From NCBI RefSeq assembly GCF_013116745.1, contig NZ_JABFOE010000003.1:124001-188000 (forward strand): a stretch of 64,000 nt of DNA. Direction: 5' to 3'. The stretch is from Arthrobacter sp. 260 (GTDB lineage: Bacteria > Actinomycetota > Actinomycetes > Actinomycetales > Micrococcaceae). Under the pieces are notes generated by a model. It was not told the DNA's origin and did no database searches. It worked only from the letters and a program-made list of their open reading frames with translations. The position numbers and the translations under genes were made by a program. Of this stretch, positions 35,451 to 43,480 are shown piece after piece; the first letter of the stretch is position 1, and every line of letters starts with the position of its first letter.

Positions 35451-37229
35451 ATGTCGGACTCAAACACAGCCTCGCTTCCCGTCCAGGACTCTGGGATCTT
35501 GCCCAGCCGCACGGTCCACCCCGACGACCCCTCAACGCGATCCTCCGAGGCGGAGGACAGTCCCGAACCCGTTAGCGGCCCGGACACCACAGCGCGCTCC
35601 AGTGCGATCATGGCTGCGGGCACTCTGGTATCGAGAGTGCTCGGCCTGGTCCGGGTGGCCTTGCTCGCGACGGCCCTCGGCGCCTCCGGTGGGGTTGTCG
35701 ACGCGTTCTCCATCGCCAACGGTCTTCCCAACTTCATCTATCTGATGGTGGCCGGAGGCGTCTTCAACGCTGTCCTGGTGCCGCAGATCATCAGGGCCAC
35801 CAGAAACCCGGATCGCGGAGCCGACTTCATCAGTCGTCTAATCACCCTCGCGTTCATCGTGCTCCTGGTCCTGACAGTGTTGGTGACGCTGGCGGCGCCG
35901 CTGATCGCCAACGTGGTCACTGATTTTTCCGGTGAACGGCTAGCCCTGACAACCGTCTTTGCCTACTGGTGTCTCCCCCAGATTTTCTTTTACGGACTGT
36001 ACGCAATCATCGGCCAGGTGCTGAATGCGAACGGCTCATTCGGTCCTTATATGTGGGCTCCCGTCGCCAACAACATCGTCTCGATCGCCGCCCTGGTGGC
36101 GTTTATCATGCTGATGGGCTCCCAGCTGGAGAGCACCCATACCCCGGAGACGTGGACGTCCTCCCAGACGCTGCTGCTGGCGGGGGGAACCACCCTGGGC
36201 ATCGTCATCCAGGCCCTGGTCCTGTTCTGGCCCCTGAAAAAACTCGGCCTTGGCCTGAAACCCACCTTCGGCTGGCGAGGAGTTGGCCTGGGCCGTACCG
36301 GCAAGCTCGCCTCGATCACCATCATCACGATGCTGGTGGGCAACGGACTGTACCTGGTCAACATCCGGGTGGCATCGATCGCTGCCGAGGCCCGCCCCGA
36401 CTACCTGGCCCGCGTTCCTCCCCAGCAGATAGCCGGCCCATTCAACCTGGACATCGGAACCCTCGTCTATGTGTTGCCGCACTCGGTGATCGCCCTGTCG
36501 ATTGCCACCGTCATGTTTAATCAGTTGGCGGCCGCCCACAGCAACAATGATCTCGCGCTGATTAAGGAAACCCTCTCGCGCGGCCTGCGCATCATGGGAG
36601 TGGCAACAGTGTTCGGGGCCTCAGTGCTCCTCGCCCTGGCCATACCCCTGGGGATGCTGTTCTCCGGAGGGATCCGCCCCGACGGTGCCCTGAACGCGCT
36701 GCTGATCTCCCTGCTCGCGGTCGGCGCACCCTTCCTGAGCGCCAACTTCTTCCTGAACCGAGTGTTCTACGCTGCAGAGGACGCGGTCACGCCGCTGCGC
36801 ATCCAACTCATCCTCTCCGTCGTCGGTGTAGGCCTGGCGCTTCTATCCGGGACGTTGTCACCGGAATACATCGTCCCGGCCCTGGCCGTGAGCTTCACCC
36901 TGGGCAACGTGATCGCCGTCGTCGTCAGTCATCTGTTCCTCGTCCGCAAGATCGGCTCCTACGGCGCCGGGCACGTCTACGACATCCATGTGCGGCTGAC
37001 TCTTGCCGGAATCATTGCTGCCGCGGCTGGCTCGGCCGGGCTGTGGCTCTTCGGCGGCTACGAACTCGACGGCTTCGTCTGGCAGTCGGTGCCGGCCGCG
37101 TTCATCGTCCTCGCAGTCTGCGGAACGCTGATGGCCGCGATCTACCTGCTGATGCTCAAAGTCCTTCGCATCGAGGAATTGAAGGACTTCCTGGGTCCGC
37201 TGCTCGCCAGGTTTCGCCGGACCCAGTGA
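35451..37229 (+). CDS. murJ: Lipid II flippase MurJ (MviN)
   Basis: Flips lipid II across the membrane for peptidoglycan synthesis. 592 residues: a hydrophilic Ser/Pro/Glu-rich tail of about 45 residues, then some 14 membrane segments. The MOP-fold start SAIMAAGTLVSRVLGLVRVALLA and DAFSIANGLPNFIY are the MurJ signatures. Unlike the mycobacterial protein, it lacks the C-terminal pseudokinase and sugar-binding-like parts; similar parts are found in the next gene. Confidence 0.95.
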   Translation: MSDSNTASLPVQDSGILPSRTVHPDDPSTRSSEAEDSPEPVSGPDTTARSSAIMAAGTLVSRVLGLVRVALLATALGASGGVVDAFSIANGLPNFIYLMVAGGVFNAVLVPQIIRATRNPDRGADFISRLITLAFIVLLVLTVLVTLAAPLIANVVTDFSGERLALTTVFAYWCLPQIFFYGLYAIIGQVLNANGSFGPYMWAPVANNIVSIAALVAFIMLMGSQLESTHTPETWTSSQTLLLAGGTTLGIVIQALVLFWPLKKLGLGLKPTFGWRGVGLGRTGKLASITIITMLVGNGLYLVNIRVASIAAEARPDYLARVPPQQIAGPFNLDIGTLVYVLPHSVIALSIATVMFNQLAAAHSNNDLALIKETLSRGLRIMGVATVFGASVLLALAIPLGMLFSGGIRPDGALNALLISLLAVGAPFLSANFFLNRVFYAAEDAVTPLRIQLILSVVGVGLALLSGTLSPEYIVPALAVSFTLGNVIAVVVSHLFLVRKIGSYGAGHVYDIHVRLTLAGIIAAAAGSAGLWLFGGYELDGFVWQSVPAAFIVLAVCGTLMAAIYLLMLKVLRIEELKDFLGPLLARFRRTQ

Positions 37230-37243
37230 ACCCAGCCCCGGGT

Positions 37244-37264
37244 TACCCGGGAAATACCCGGGTA
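37244..37264 (+). terminator. Hairpin after murJ
   Basis: TACCCGGG, a 5-nt AAATA loop and CCCGGGTA form an 8-bp perfect stem 15 nt after the murJ stop. No T-run follows, so it could also be a processing or attenuation element. Confidence 0.4.
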
Positions 37265-37374
37265 TCAAGGGTGCTGACCGGTAGCATTGGTAGGAATCAT
37301 CAGCACTTCATCGTCGTGCTGGCCAGGAGATCCTGACCGGCGCCCATAATCCAGCCATTCCGCGGGAGGAACAC

Positions 37375-38922
37375 GTGCCACAACCAGTAGATGTTGGTTC
37401 AGTATTGGGAGGCCGCTACAAGGTCACCGCCTACGTGCTGGCTTCTGCTGACCGGGATCTGGTGCTCGATGGGATGGACCAGGTCCTGAACCGGCCCGTC
37501 AGTATCCTAGTGGCCGCGGCTTCCAACGCGGACCAGATCGCGGCCACAGCGCGCGAGGTTGCGACCGGTGAACGCGCGGGGAATATCCAGGTGCTGGATC
37601 TGGGCGTTACGGACGAGAGTACCTATTTGGTAACCAACCGGGCGGCTGCAGCCGACCTGCTGGACCTGGTGGTGCCACAGGACGAACCCGCACCCAGCGA
37701 GGATGAGCCATTCGTCGAGCCGTTCTTCACTGACACTCTCGGGTCGGAGATATTCGGGGGCCCACGGTCCACTGAGCCCGAGACGTACGACGACGAAGAC
37801 GACTATGTGTACGACGACGAAGAGCCCCGTGCTCCCCGCAAATCCCGTCTTCCGAAAGCGCGCCTACCCAGGTTCGGGAGAAACTCGTCATCCCCGGGCG
37901 CCGCAGGTGTAGCAAGCACCGCGGGTGTGGCAGGTGGTGCGGCAGTCCCAGGTGGCGACAGTGCGGGACAGTCATCATCCGCCCCATCTTCCGGGCCACA
38001 GGTCCCCCCTCCTCCCTCATCGGCGCCGCGGGTCACCGATCCAGGCAGTGCATCCGGCCGGGATCAGCCGAAGGTTTCGCTCTGGGAAGACAGCGATTAT
38101 GAGTCCGATGATGATGTGACAAACGAAGCCCCGGGCCGCCCGGCCTCCCGTTTCCCTGCGGCAGCGGCCGCCGGTGGCACGGGTTCGGGGGAAGACAGCT
38201 ACGACCTCGACGATGAGGATGACGACCGTGGGAACAACCCCAAGTACACCCGCGTCCTGGTCGGTGTAGTGCTGGCGATCATTCTCGTTACGGTGGTGGC
38301 GCTGGCCGCGAACCAGCTAACCGGCTCCTTCGGCACCGATCCTGAGGCAGGACCTGGGTCCAGCACCACCCAGGCAGAGGAGGAGCCAACGGATGAGGGG
38401 GCTGCCACCCCCACCCAGGAAGGGGAGGAGACCGCCGAGCCGTCAGTTGAACCGGTCGCCCCGGTGCCCACCGCTGTGACACGTCTGGTTCCCGATAACG
38501 CGGAGCTGAACGCGGAAAGCGATGCCGATCTTCCTCAGATCATCGACGGCAACCCCGGCAGCTTCTGGGGCAGCCTTGTTTTCGCGAACGAGACTTTCGG
38601 TGGCCTTGCGCAGAATATGGCCCTGGTTGTTGAACTCGAAGAGGAGTCGACCATCAACCAGATCCAGATTCAGCAGCTCAACGGGTCTGGCGGCAGTTTC
38701 ACCGTGCTCCTGAATGATGAACCGACTCTCGAGGGTGCGGACCAAATTGCCCAGAGCTCGTTCACTGGACCCACCATCAACATACCTGTTCCTCCAGGAG
38801 CCGATGGCGAACCAGCTACGGCCCAGTACATCATCGTCAACCTCACCCAGTTGCCGCGCCTGACGAATGTGCAGGCAGTCTTCCCTTGGGGCGTACGCAT
38901 CGCTGAGATCAGCGCTTCCTGA
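37375..38922 (+). CDS. Membrane protein with degenerate kinase N-lobe and discoidin-like domain
   Basis: 515 residues in four parts. Residues 1-95 resemble the N-lobe of a Hanks-type kinase (LGGRYKVTAYVLASADRDLV, then VLNRPVSILVAAA where an active kinase has the ATP-binding Lys; it is absent) and no catalytic lobe follows. Residues 100-290 are an acidic, Pro/Ser/Gly-rich linker. One membrane span is at 293-313. The outside part is a Thr/Glu/Pro-rich stalk and a beta-rich, discoidin-like domain (368-515, NAELNAESDADLPQIIDGNP to the end). In mycobacteria similar parts are fused to MurJ. The role, inferred, is to regulate MurJ or scaffold wall synthesis. Confidence 0.75.
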   Translation: MPQPVDVGSVLGGRYKVTAYVLASADRDLVLDGMDQVLNRPVSILVAAASNADQIAATAREVATGERAGNIQVLDLGVTDESTYLVTNRAAAADLLDLVVPQDEPAPSEDEPFVEPFFTDTLGSEIFGGPRSTEPETYDDEDDYVYDDEEPRAPRKSRLPKARLPRFGRNSSSPGAAGVASTAGVAGGAAVPGGDSAGQSSSAPSSGPQVPPPPSSAPRVTDPGSASGRDQPKVSLWEDSDYESDDDVTNEAPGRPASRFPAAAAAGGTGSGEDSYDLDDEDDDRGNNPKYTRVLVGVVLAIILVTVVALAANQLTGSFGTDPEAGPGSSTTQAEEEPTDEGAATPTQEGEETAEPSVEPVAPVPTAVTRLVPDNAELNAESDADLPQIIDGNPGSFWGSLVFANETFGGLAQNMALVVELEEESTINQIQIQQLNGSGGSFTVLLNDEPTLEGADQIAQSSFTGPTINIPVPPGADGEPATAQYIIVNLTQLPRLTNVQAVFPWGVRIAEISAS

Positions 38923-38958
38923 CCCTCCCTCCTGAGTTGACCGGGGCAGCCCGGTAAC

Positions 38959-38984
38959 GGAATAAGCTGGTCCATGAGACGGTT
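38959..38984 (+). promoter_or_regulatory. SigR/SigH-type promoter for trxBA
   Basis: GGAAT (38959-38963), exactly 18 nt, then GTT (38982-38984), about 70 nt before the trxB GTG. This is the thiol-stress consensus, and trxBA is the textbook target of SigR in Streptomyces. Confidence 0.85.
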
Positions 38985-39055
38985 CTTATCAATAACCGCC
39001 TCGTCGAGCCCCCGGCTTCCGTGGTGGTGTCAACAAAGGAAGGTTCATTTAATCC

Positions 39056-40126
39056 GTGAGTACTGATACCGGCGTGTCCGGAACTACCAGCAACGACACA
39101 CAGAAAATTCACGATGTCATCATCGTCGGCTCTGGCCCTGCAGGATACACCGCTGCGGTCTACACTGCCCGGGCCAATCTGGCGCCCTTGATGATTGCCA
39201 GTTCGGTGAAGGCTGGCGGTGAACTGATGAACACCACTGACGTAGAGAATTACCCAGGGTTCCCCGAGGGAGTTATGGGTCCGGACCTGATGGAACAGTT
39301 CGAGAAACAGGCTATCCGATTCGGTACGGAGATCCTCTTCGAGGATGTGACCAAGCTTGAACTGTCTGATGACATCAAGCGGGTCACAATCGGAACCGGA
39401 GAAACCTACCTGGCCCGTTCCATCATCGTCTCGACCGGATCTGAATATCGTGAACTGGGTCTTGAAGACGAGAAACGGTTGTCCGGCCATGGTGTGAGTT
39501 GGTGCGCCACATGTGACGGGTTCTTCTTCAAGGACCAGGATATTGCGGTGATCGGTGGCGGTGACTCGGCCATGGAGGAAGCACTCTTCCTCACCAAGTT
39601 TGCCCGTTCGGTGACTGTTGTCCACCGTAGGGACACCCTGCGGGCTTCAAAGATCATGCAGGACCGCGCCCTTGGCCATGAGAAGATCCGGTTCATCTGG
39701 AACTCCGAGGTAGTAGGGATCGATGGGGACGCAAAGGTCACCGGGCTAAGGCTCGCCAGCACCGTTGACGACTCCACCCAACAGCTCGACGTCACCGGAG
39801 TGTTTGTTGCCATTGGCAACGACCCTCGGGTGGACCTGGTTAAGGATCTTTTGGAACTCACTTCAGAAGGAACCATCGCGGTTCAGGGCCGGACGTCGAA
39901 AACCTCACTCCCGGGCGTGTTCGCTGCGGGTGATGTCATTGACCCGACCTACCGCCAGGCAATTACCGCGTCCGGCTCCGGCTGTGTCGCTGCTATCGAT
40001 GTTGAGCACTACCTGGCTGACCTCGGCGATTCGGTCGACACAGCGGCCGAAGTCCCCACCCCACCTGCTGAGCAGGTATCCGAAGAACCCAGCCTTATCG
40101 GCAACACCCAAGGAGAATCACTATGA
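39056..40126 (+). CDS. trxB: Thioredoxin reductase
   Basis: NADPH-dependent flavoprotein that reduces thioredoxin. 356 residues; FAD site VIIVGSGPAGYTAAVYTARA (about 21-40), redox pair C150-A-T-C153 in SWCATCDGFF, NADPH site AVIGGGDSAMEEALFL, and GVFAAGDV near the C-terminal FAD contact. A 30-residue Pro/Glu-rich tail extends beyond the usual end. GTG start with AAGGAAGG upstream. The stop overlaps the trxA ATG as ATGA, and the operon has a SigR-type promoter. Confidence 0.97.
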   Translation: MSTDTGVSGTTSNDTQKIHDVIIVGSGPAGYTAAVYTARANLAPLMIASSVKAGGELMNTTDVENYPGFPEGVMGPDLMEQFEKQAIRFGTEILFEDVTKLELSDDIKRVTIGTGETYLARSIIVSTGSEYRELGLEDEKRLSGHGVSWCATCDGFFFKDQDIAVIGGGDSAMEEALFLTKFARSVTVVHRRDTLRASKIMQDRALGHEKIRFIWNSEVVGIDGDAKVTGLRLASTVDDSTQQLDVTGVFVAIGNDPRVDLVKDLLELTSEGTIAVQGRTSKTSLPGVFAAGDVIDPTYRQAITASGSGCVAAIDVEHYLADLGDSVDTAAEVPTPPAEQVSEEPSLIGNTQGESL

Positions 40127-40446
40127 CCGCCAGAGAAGTAACAGACGCCTCGTTCGAGACCGACGTCCTCAAGTCAACCAAACCCGTTCTGGTCGATTTC
40201 TGGGCCGAGTGGTGCGGACCCTGCCGGAAGTTGTCACCAATCCTCGATGAAATCGCCGGAGAACATGCTGAAAAGGTTGATGTTGTGAAACTCAACGTCG
40301 ACGACAATCCCGCAACCGCAGCCAAGTATGGGATCACTTCGATTCCGGCCGTCTACGTCTTCAAGGATGGTGTTGTTGCCGCGCAGTCGATTGGCGCGAA
40401 GCCCAAGACCGTTCTCGAGCAGGAGTTTGCTGAGTTTATCAAGTAG
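40123..40446 (+). CDS. trxA: Thioredoxin
   Basis: 107-residue redox protein with the active site WCGPC (Cys31, Cys34), VLVDFWAEWCGPCRKL as the classic block and cis-Pro in TSIPAVYVFKDG. It overlaps trxB by 4 nt and is followed by a strong terminator. The pair supplies reducing power to ribonucleotide reductase, peroxiredoxins and other disulfide targets. Confidence 0.97.
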   Translation: MTAREVTDASFETDVLKSTKPVLVDFWAEWCGPCRKLSPILDEIAGEHAEKVDVVKLNVDDNPATAAKYGITSIPAVYVFKDGVVAAQSIGAKPKTVLEQEFAEFIK

Positions 40447-40471
40447 GTTATCGTCTCGAATTGCGGTCCCA

Positions 40472-40504
40472 GGAGCCGCCGCGCCAAAGAGGTGCGGCGG
40501 CTCC
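40472..40504 (+). terminator. Intrinsic terminator of trxBA
   Basis: GGAGCCGCCGC and GCGGCGGCTCC make an 11-bp perfect stem with an 11-nt loop, followed by TTCCGTTT. It starts 26 nt after the trxA stop. Confidence 0.85.
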
Positions 40505-40623
40505 TTCCGTTTAAGAGGTGGGCAACAAACTAAGTGCCCTCCGGTAGCGGATGTGAATGTAGTAGATGTGCCCGAGGCCGCTGTCAGGCGGGCGGCCACA
40601 GAATACGAGTCAGGTGGATCATG

Positions 40624-40637
40624 GTTTCACGTGAAAC
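40624..40637. other. parS: parS site 1
   Basis: GTTTCACGTGAAAC, the exact 14-bp ParB-binding core, inside a longer perfect 20-bp palindrome (40621-40640, outer bases ATG and CAT). Confidence 0.93.
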
Positions 40638-40961
40638 CATTGCCGTCTCCCGCAAGACTGGATCGCCACTAGTAGAGGTCCAAGCGACTTAGAAAGCCCG
40701 GCGACCTACCTCGCGTTGTTGTGTCCAGAGCTATCGCGCCCGGCCCCAGCTGCGCTGAATAGCAGCGCTCTTATGGTTGGCGTGAAAACACAGTGATAGG
40801 CGACTACGGATAGGTTCTATGATCCTGATTCAGTCTGTCTCGGATCGCGGGACCACACTCCATGTGTCAGGTGACCCATAGATTGAGAATGTTGCGAATC
40901 TCCCATATCGTCAGTAGCTAGCGGAGCGCCAGTTCTGGTTGACGAAATACACTGGGTACTC

Positions 40962-40975
40962 GTTTCACGTGAAAC
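40962..40975. other. parS: parS site 2
   Basis: Exact GTTTCACGTGAAAC core in the gene-free centromere region. Confidence 0.93.
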
Positions 40976-41290
40976 ATGGCGAGCGGTAGGCCGGTAACAC
41001 CAGGACTCCCTGATTGGTCCAGCTCCTACCGGGTTTGGCATGCATGACCGCGGAAGTGTCCGACATCCAATATCACTGAGCCTTCTTCAGTCCTGCCTAT
41101 TCGCTGAAGAGGGCGGCCCTGACGAATTGGCGTGACTTATCTAGAAAAGCTGGCACCGAAGGATGATCCTGTATAACGAGCCTTAGGGGCTTAGTCCCAG
41201 GCAGACCGCTGTCTCCTTGGGTCCAAATACAGCTTGCCGAGCAGCCGTGCATAGGCTGCACACCTCCATATCGAGGGTAGCGTTCCTTAT

Positions 41291-41304
41291 GTTTCACGTG
41301 AAAC
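41291..41304. other. parS: parS site 3
   Basis: Exact GTTTCACGTGAAAC core, 329 bp from site 2, close to the 338-bp spacing of sites 1 and 2. Confidence 0.93.
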
Positions 41305-41573
41305 TCTGGTGCAGCTCAAGACAGACCCGCTGGACCCCAATCAGGGCCTCTAGTCAACCAACGAGGCATAGTCATCTGACAGGTAGCAGCGATTTGAGCG
41401 GAGTCCACCTTCAACCCACGTCGAGCTGAATTCTCGTACGACTCCAGGCAGCATGCGTTCCTACGACCGCGTATCTGGTCACTTCACAAAATTAATGTCG
41501 GAGTGAAGTATGGAAGCGCCTGGATTGGTGGGACAGTCGATTCCTACCGATGCCCGGGCCCTCCGGGATCGGT

Positions 41574-41587
41574 GTTTCACGTGTAAC
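41574..41587. other. parS: parS-like site 4, one mismatch
   Basis: GTTTCACGTGTAAC: one base departs from the palindrome (T for A at the third base of the right AAAC arm). Probably a weaker site or one in decay. Confidence 0.75.
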
Positions 41588-41664
41588 ACGCATGCGATCC
41601 GGCCGAGGTACCGAACCACAGCGGGCAGCGGTCCATCTTCGCATTACACTGGGTGTCGGCGGCG

Positions 41665-41678
41665 GTTTCACGTGAAAC
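41665..41678. other. parS: parS site 5
   Basis: Exact GTTTCACGTGAAAC core. Confidence 0.93.
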
Positions 41679-41759
41679 GTGCCAGACTTCCCATTCGGCC
41701 CAGCACAATCAGAGAACTTCCCGACTAGTAGCCCGGTCTTGCCGGGCTGGAGAGAATCA

Positions 41760-41773
41760 GTTTCACGTGAAAC
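41760..41773. other. parS: parS site 6
   Basis: Exact GTTTCACGTGAAAC core, 95 bp from site 5. Confidence 0.93.
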
Positions 41774-41939
41774 GACCGAACAAGCACATTGTGGTAACGC
41801 GGGTGTCCGTTTTGGTGCCTTTTCAGACCAAAAAAGAGCCTGGGCAAGAAACTCCGAGACGTCAGTCGCCTAATTGAAGGCACCGGCAGCCCTGCCGGGC
41901 TACCTCAGCCCGAGATCTACGATAGGCGGATACATCCCT

Positions 41940-41953
41940 GTTTCACGTGAAAC
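41940..41953. other. parS: parS site 7
   Basis: Exact core; with site 8 it forms a tight pair 26 bp apart. Confidence 0.93.
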
Positions 41954-41965
41954 ATCTCATCAACT

Positions 41966-41979
41966 GTTTCACGTGAAAC
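41966..41979. other. parS: parS site 8
   Basis: Exact core, flanked as TGTTTCAC and GTGAAACA (16-bp full consensus), 8 bp beyond the parB stop. Confidence 0.93.
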
Positions 41980-41987
41980 AGGATCGG

Positions 41988-43388
41988 TTACTGTGAGGGC
42001 TGACCAGATCCCAATACGCCCATGATCCGATTCAGATCGTCAACACTGGCGAACTCAATGCTGACTTTACCCTTCCGGGCACCAAGCGTGATCTTGACGT
42101 TGGTATCCAAGCGATCGGACAGCGAAGTAGCAAGGTAGTCCAAGCGTTCATGGCGGGCGCCCGCTCGGGGGCTGGATGATTTGACCGGCCGCCTGAGCCC
42201 ATCGTTCATCGACACCAGCTCCTCGGTAGTACGTACCGAAAGACCTTCAGCAACAATCTTCTGTGCCAGCTTCTCCATCTCTACCTGGTCACTCAGTCCG
42301 AGCAGCGCCCTGGCATGTCCTGCCGAGATGATGCCAGCCGCGAGTCGCCGCTGAACGAGGGGCGGAAGCTTCATCAGACGCAGGGTGTTGGATATCTGGG
42401 GACGGGACCTGCCGATTCGTTCTGCCAGCTCATCGTGGGAGCAACCGAAATCATCCAAAAGTTGCCGATACGCAGCCGCTTCCTCAAGCGGGTTCAGTTG
42501 ACTACGATGCAAGTTCTCCAGAAGCGCGTCCCTGAGAAGATCATCGTCAGTAGTCGATCGAATGATGGCCGGCACAGCGTCCAGCCCAGCTTCTCGGGTA
42601 GCCCGCCACCGCCGTTCACCCATGACCAGTTCATAGGGCTGATCCCCACCCTCGGAAGAGGGGCGAACCACAATGGGCTGTAGTACACCAATCTCCCGAA
42701 TAGAGTTGACCAGTTCCGCCATCTCGTCTTCATCGAAGACGCTACGAGGCTGCTTCCGGTTGGCATGGATGAGGTCGACCTGGATCTCGGCGAAGGTTGC
42801 ACCCGGCACTGTCATCAGAACTGGGCCACTCTCAGCGACAGTGGTTTCACGTGAAACACCATCCCCACCGGGAACCACCTCTGAAACAGATTCGGCAGTG
42901 GGCGTGTCGTCAGCCCCGGTATTCTCATTCACGTCAGCTTCCACAGCTGAAGGACTCACCATTGTCTCGGTTGGGAGACCGGATTCCTCACCGGGTGTGA
43001 ATTCGGTGTTCTCAGTATCCTGCTCAGGCGCTTCCCGCCCTATTGGAGCTGATGCGGTCTCGCCCTTGTTTGCGGCTTCAGGCCTTCTGGTCGTCTTGTC
43101 ACGGCTCGCGGTGGCGCCGGCTCTCTTTGGAGAGTTCCGTTTGGACTCACGGGTGGGAGCTCTGAGCGCCTCCTTGTTGATGCCGGAACCTGTTCGTGTT
43201 GAACTTCCACCCGATGTATCACGGTCTGCGGCCCGTGCACCTCGTTCGGGTGCTGCCGGGAAAAACATGTCAGCTGGTCGACCGCTGCGGGGAGCGGGGG
43301 ATTCTGCCGTCTCAGCGGGTTCGCTTGCTGGGGCACTCGGGATAAGCGCACCCAGTCCACGCCCTAATCCGCGTCGCTTCTCAACCAT
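41988..43388 (-). CDS. parB: Chromosome partitioning protein ParB
   Basis: CTP-dependent clamp that loads at parS and organises the origin. 466 residues, long for the family. The start [15 protein letters not shown] is the ParA-contact motif. Then comes a low-complexity, acidic Ser/Thr/Glu-rich stretch (about 20-190) that most ParB proteins lack or have much shorter. The ParB core follows: [24 protein letters not shown] (CTP site, about 257-269), [15 protein letters not shown], and the helix-turn-helix [18 protein letters not shown]. The end is the dimer domain. A parS site lies inside the gene and encodes VSRET (178-182). parB is transcribed after parA, separated by 92 nt. Confidence 0.96.
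   Translation of the reverse strand: MVEKRRGLGRGLGALIPSAPASEPAETAESPAPRSGRPADMFFPAAPERGARAADRDTSGGSSTRTGSGINKEALRAPTRESKRNSPKRAGATASRDKTTRRPEAANKGETASAPIGREAPEQDTENTEFTPGEESGLPTETMVSPSAVEADVNENTGADDTPTAESVSEVVPGGDGVSRETTVAESGPVLMTVPGATFAEIQVDLIHANRKQPRSVFDEDEMAELVNSIREIGVLQPIVVRPSSEGGDQPYELVMGERRWRATREAGLDAVPAIIRSTTDDDLLRDALLENLHRSQLNPLEEAAAYRQLLDDFGCSHDELAERIGRSRPQISNTLRLMKLPPLVQRRLAAGIISAGHARALLGLSDQVEMEKLAQKIVAEGLSVRTTEELVSMNDGLRRPVKSSSPRAGARHERLDYLATSLSDRLDTNVKITLGARKGKVSIEFASVDDLNRIMGVLGSGQPSQ
42844..42857. other. parS: parS site 9, inside parB
   Basis: Exact GTTTCACGTGAAAC core in the coding sequence for the non-conserved linker; read in frame it gives V-S-R-E-T. Confidence 0.93.
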
Positions 43389-43480
43389 GAGCCGGTCCCT
43401 TCAGATGCGCAGAATCAATCTGCAGAGTTTGTTGTTGATCCCATAGTACTGCGGTGAATCGCGGATACCCGCGACCTGCG

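Larger units (their letters stand above)
40505..41987. other. Gene-free centromere region with eight parS sites
   Basis: Nearly 1.5 kb without a credible gene. It is visibly poorer in GC than the flanking genes, and short frames in it lack ribosome-binding sites and coding bias. It holds eight parS or parS-like sites and two short GC hairpins (41730-41748 and 41883-41898). In many relatives, as I recall, an amidase or acetyltransferase gene lies between trxA and parB; none is seen here. The region would be loaded with ParB and act as the centromere. Confidence 0.85.

Noticed and set aside
37287-37320. GGAAT with a following GTG 18 nt on, before the pseudokinase-like gene, as a further SigR promoter
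   Set aside because: The -10 element is GTG instead of GTT, and the site is not better than chance matches.
41217-41877. Short open frames of 62-74 codons in the centromere region
   Set aside because: No ribosome-binding sites, no coding bias, and they include parS repeats in differing frames.
40961-41980. Regularly recurring short repeats that might suggest a CRISPR array or inverted-repeat mobile element
   Set aside because: The repeat is the 14-bp parS palindrome, spacing is irregular (26 to 338 bp), and parA and parB are adjacent; no cas gene or transposase is present.
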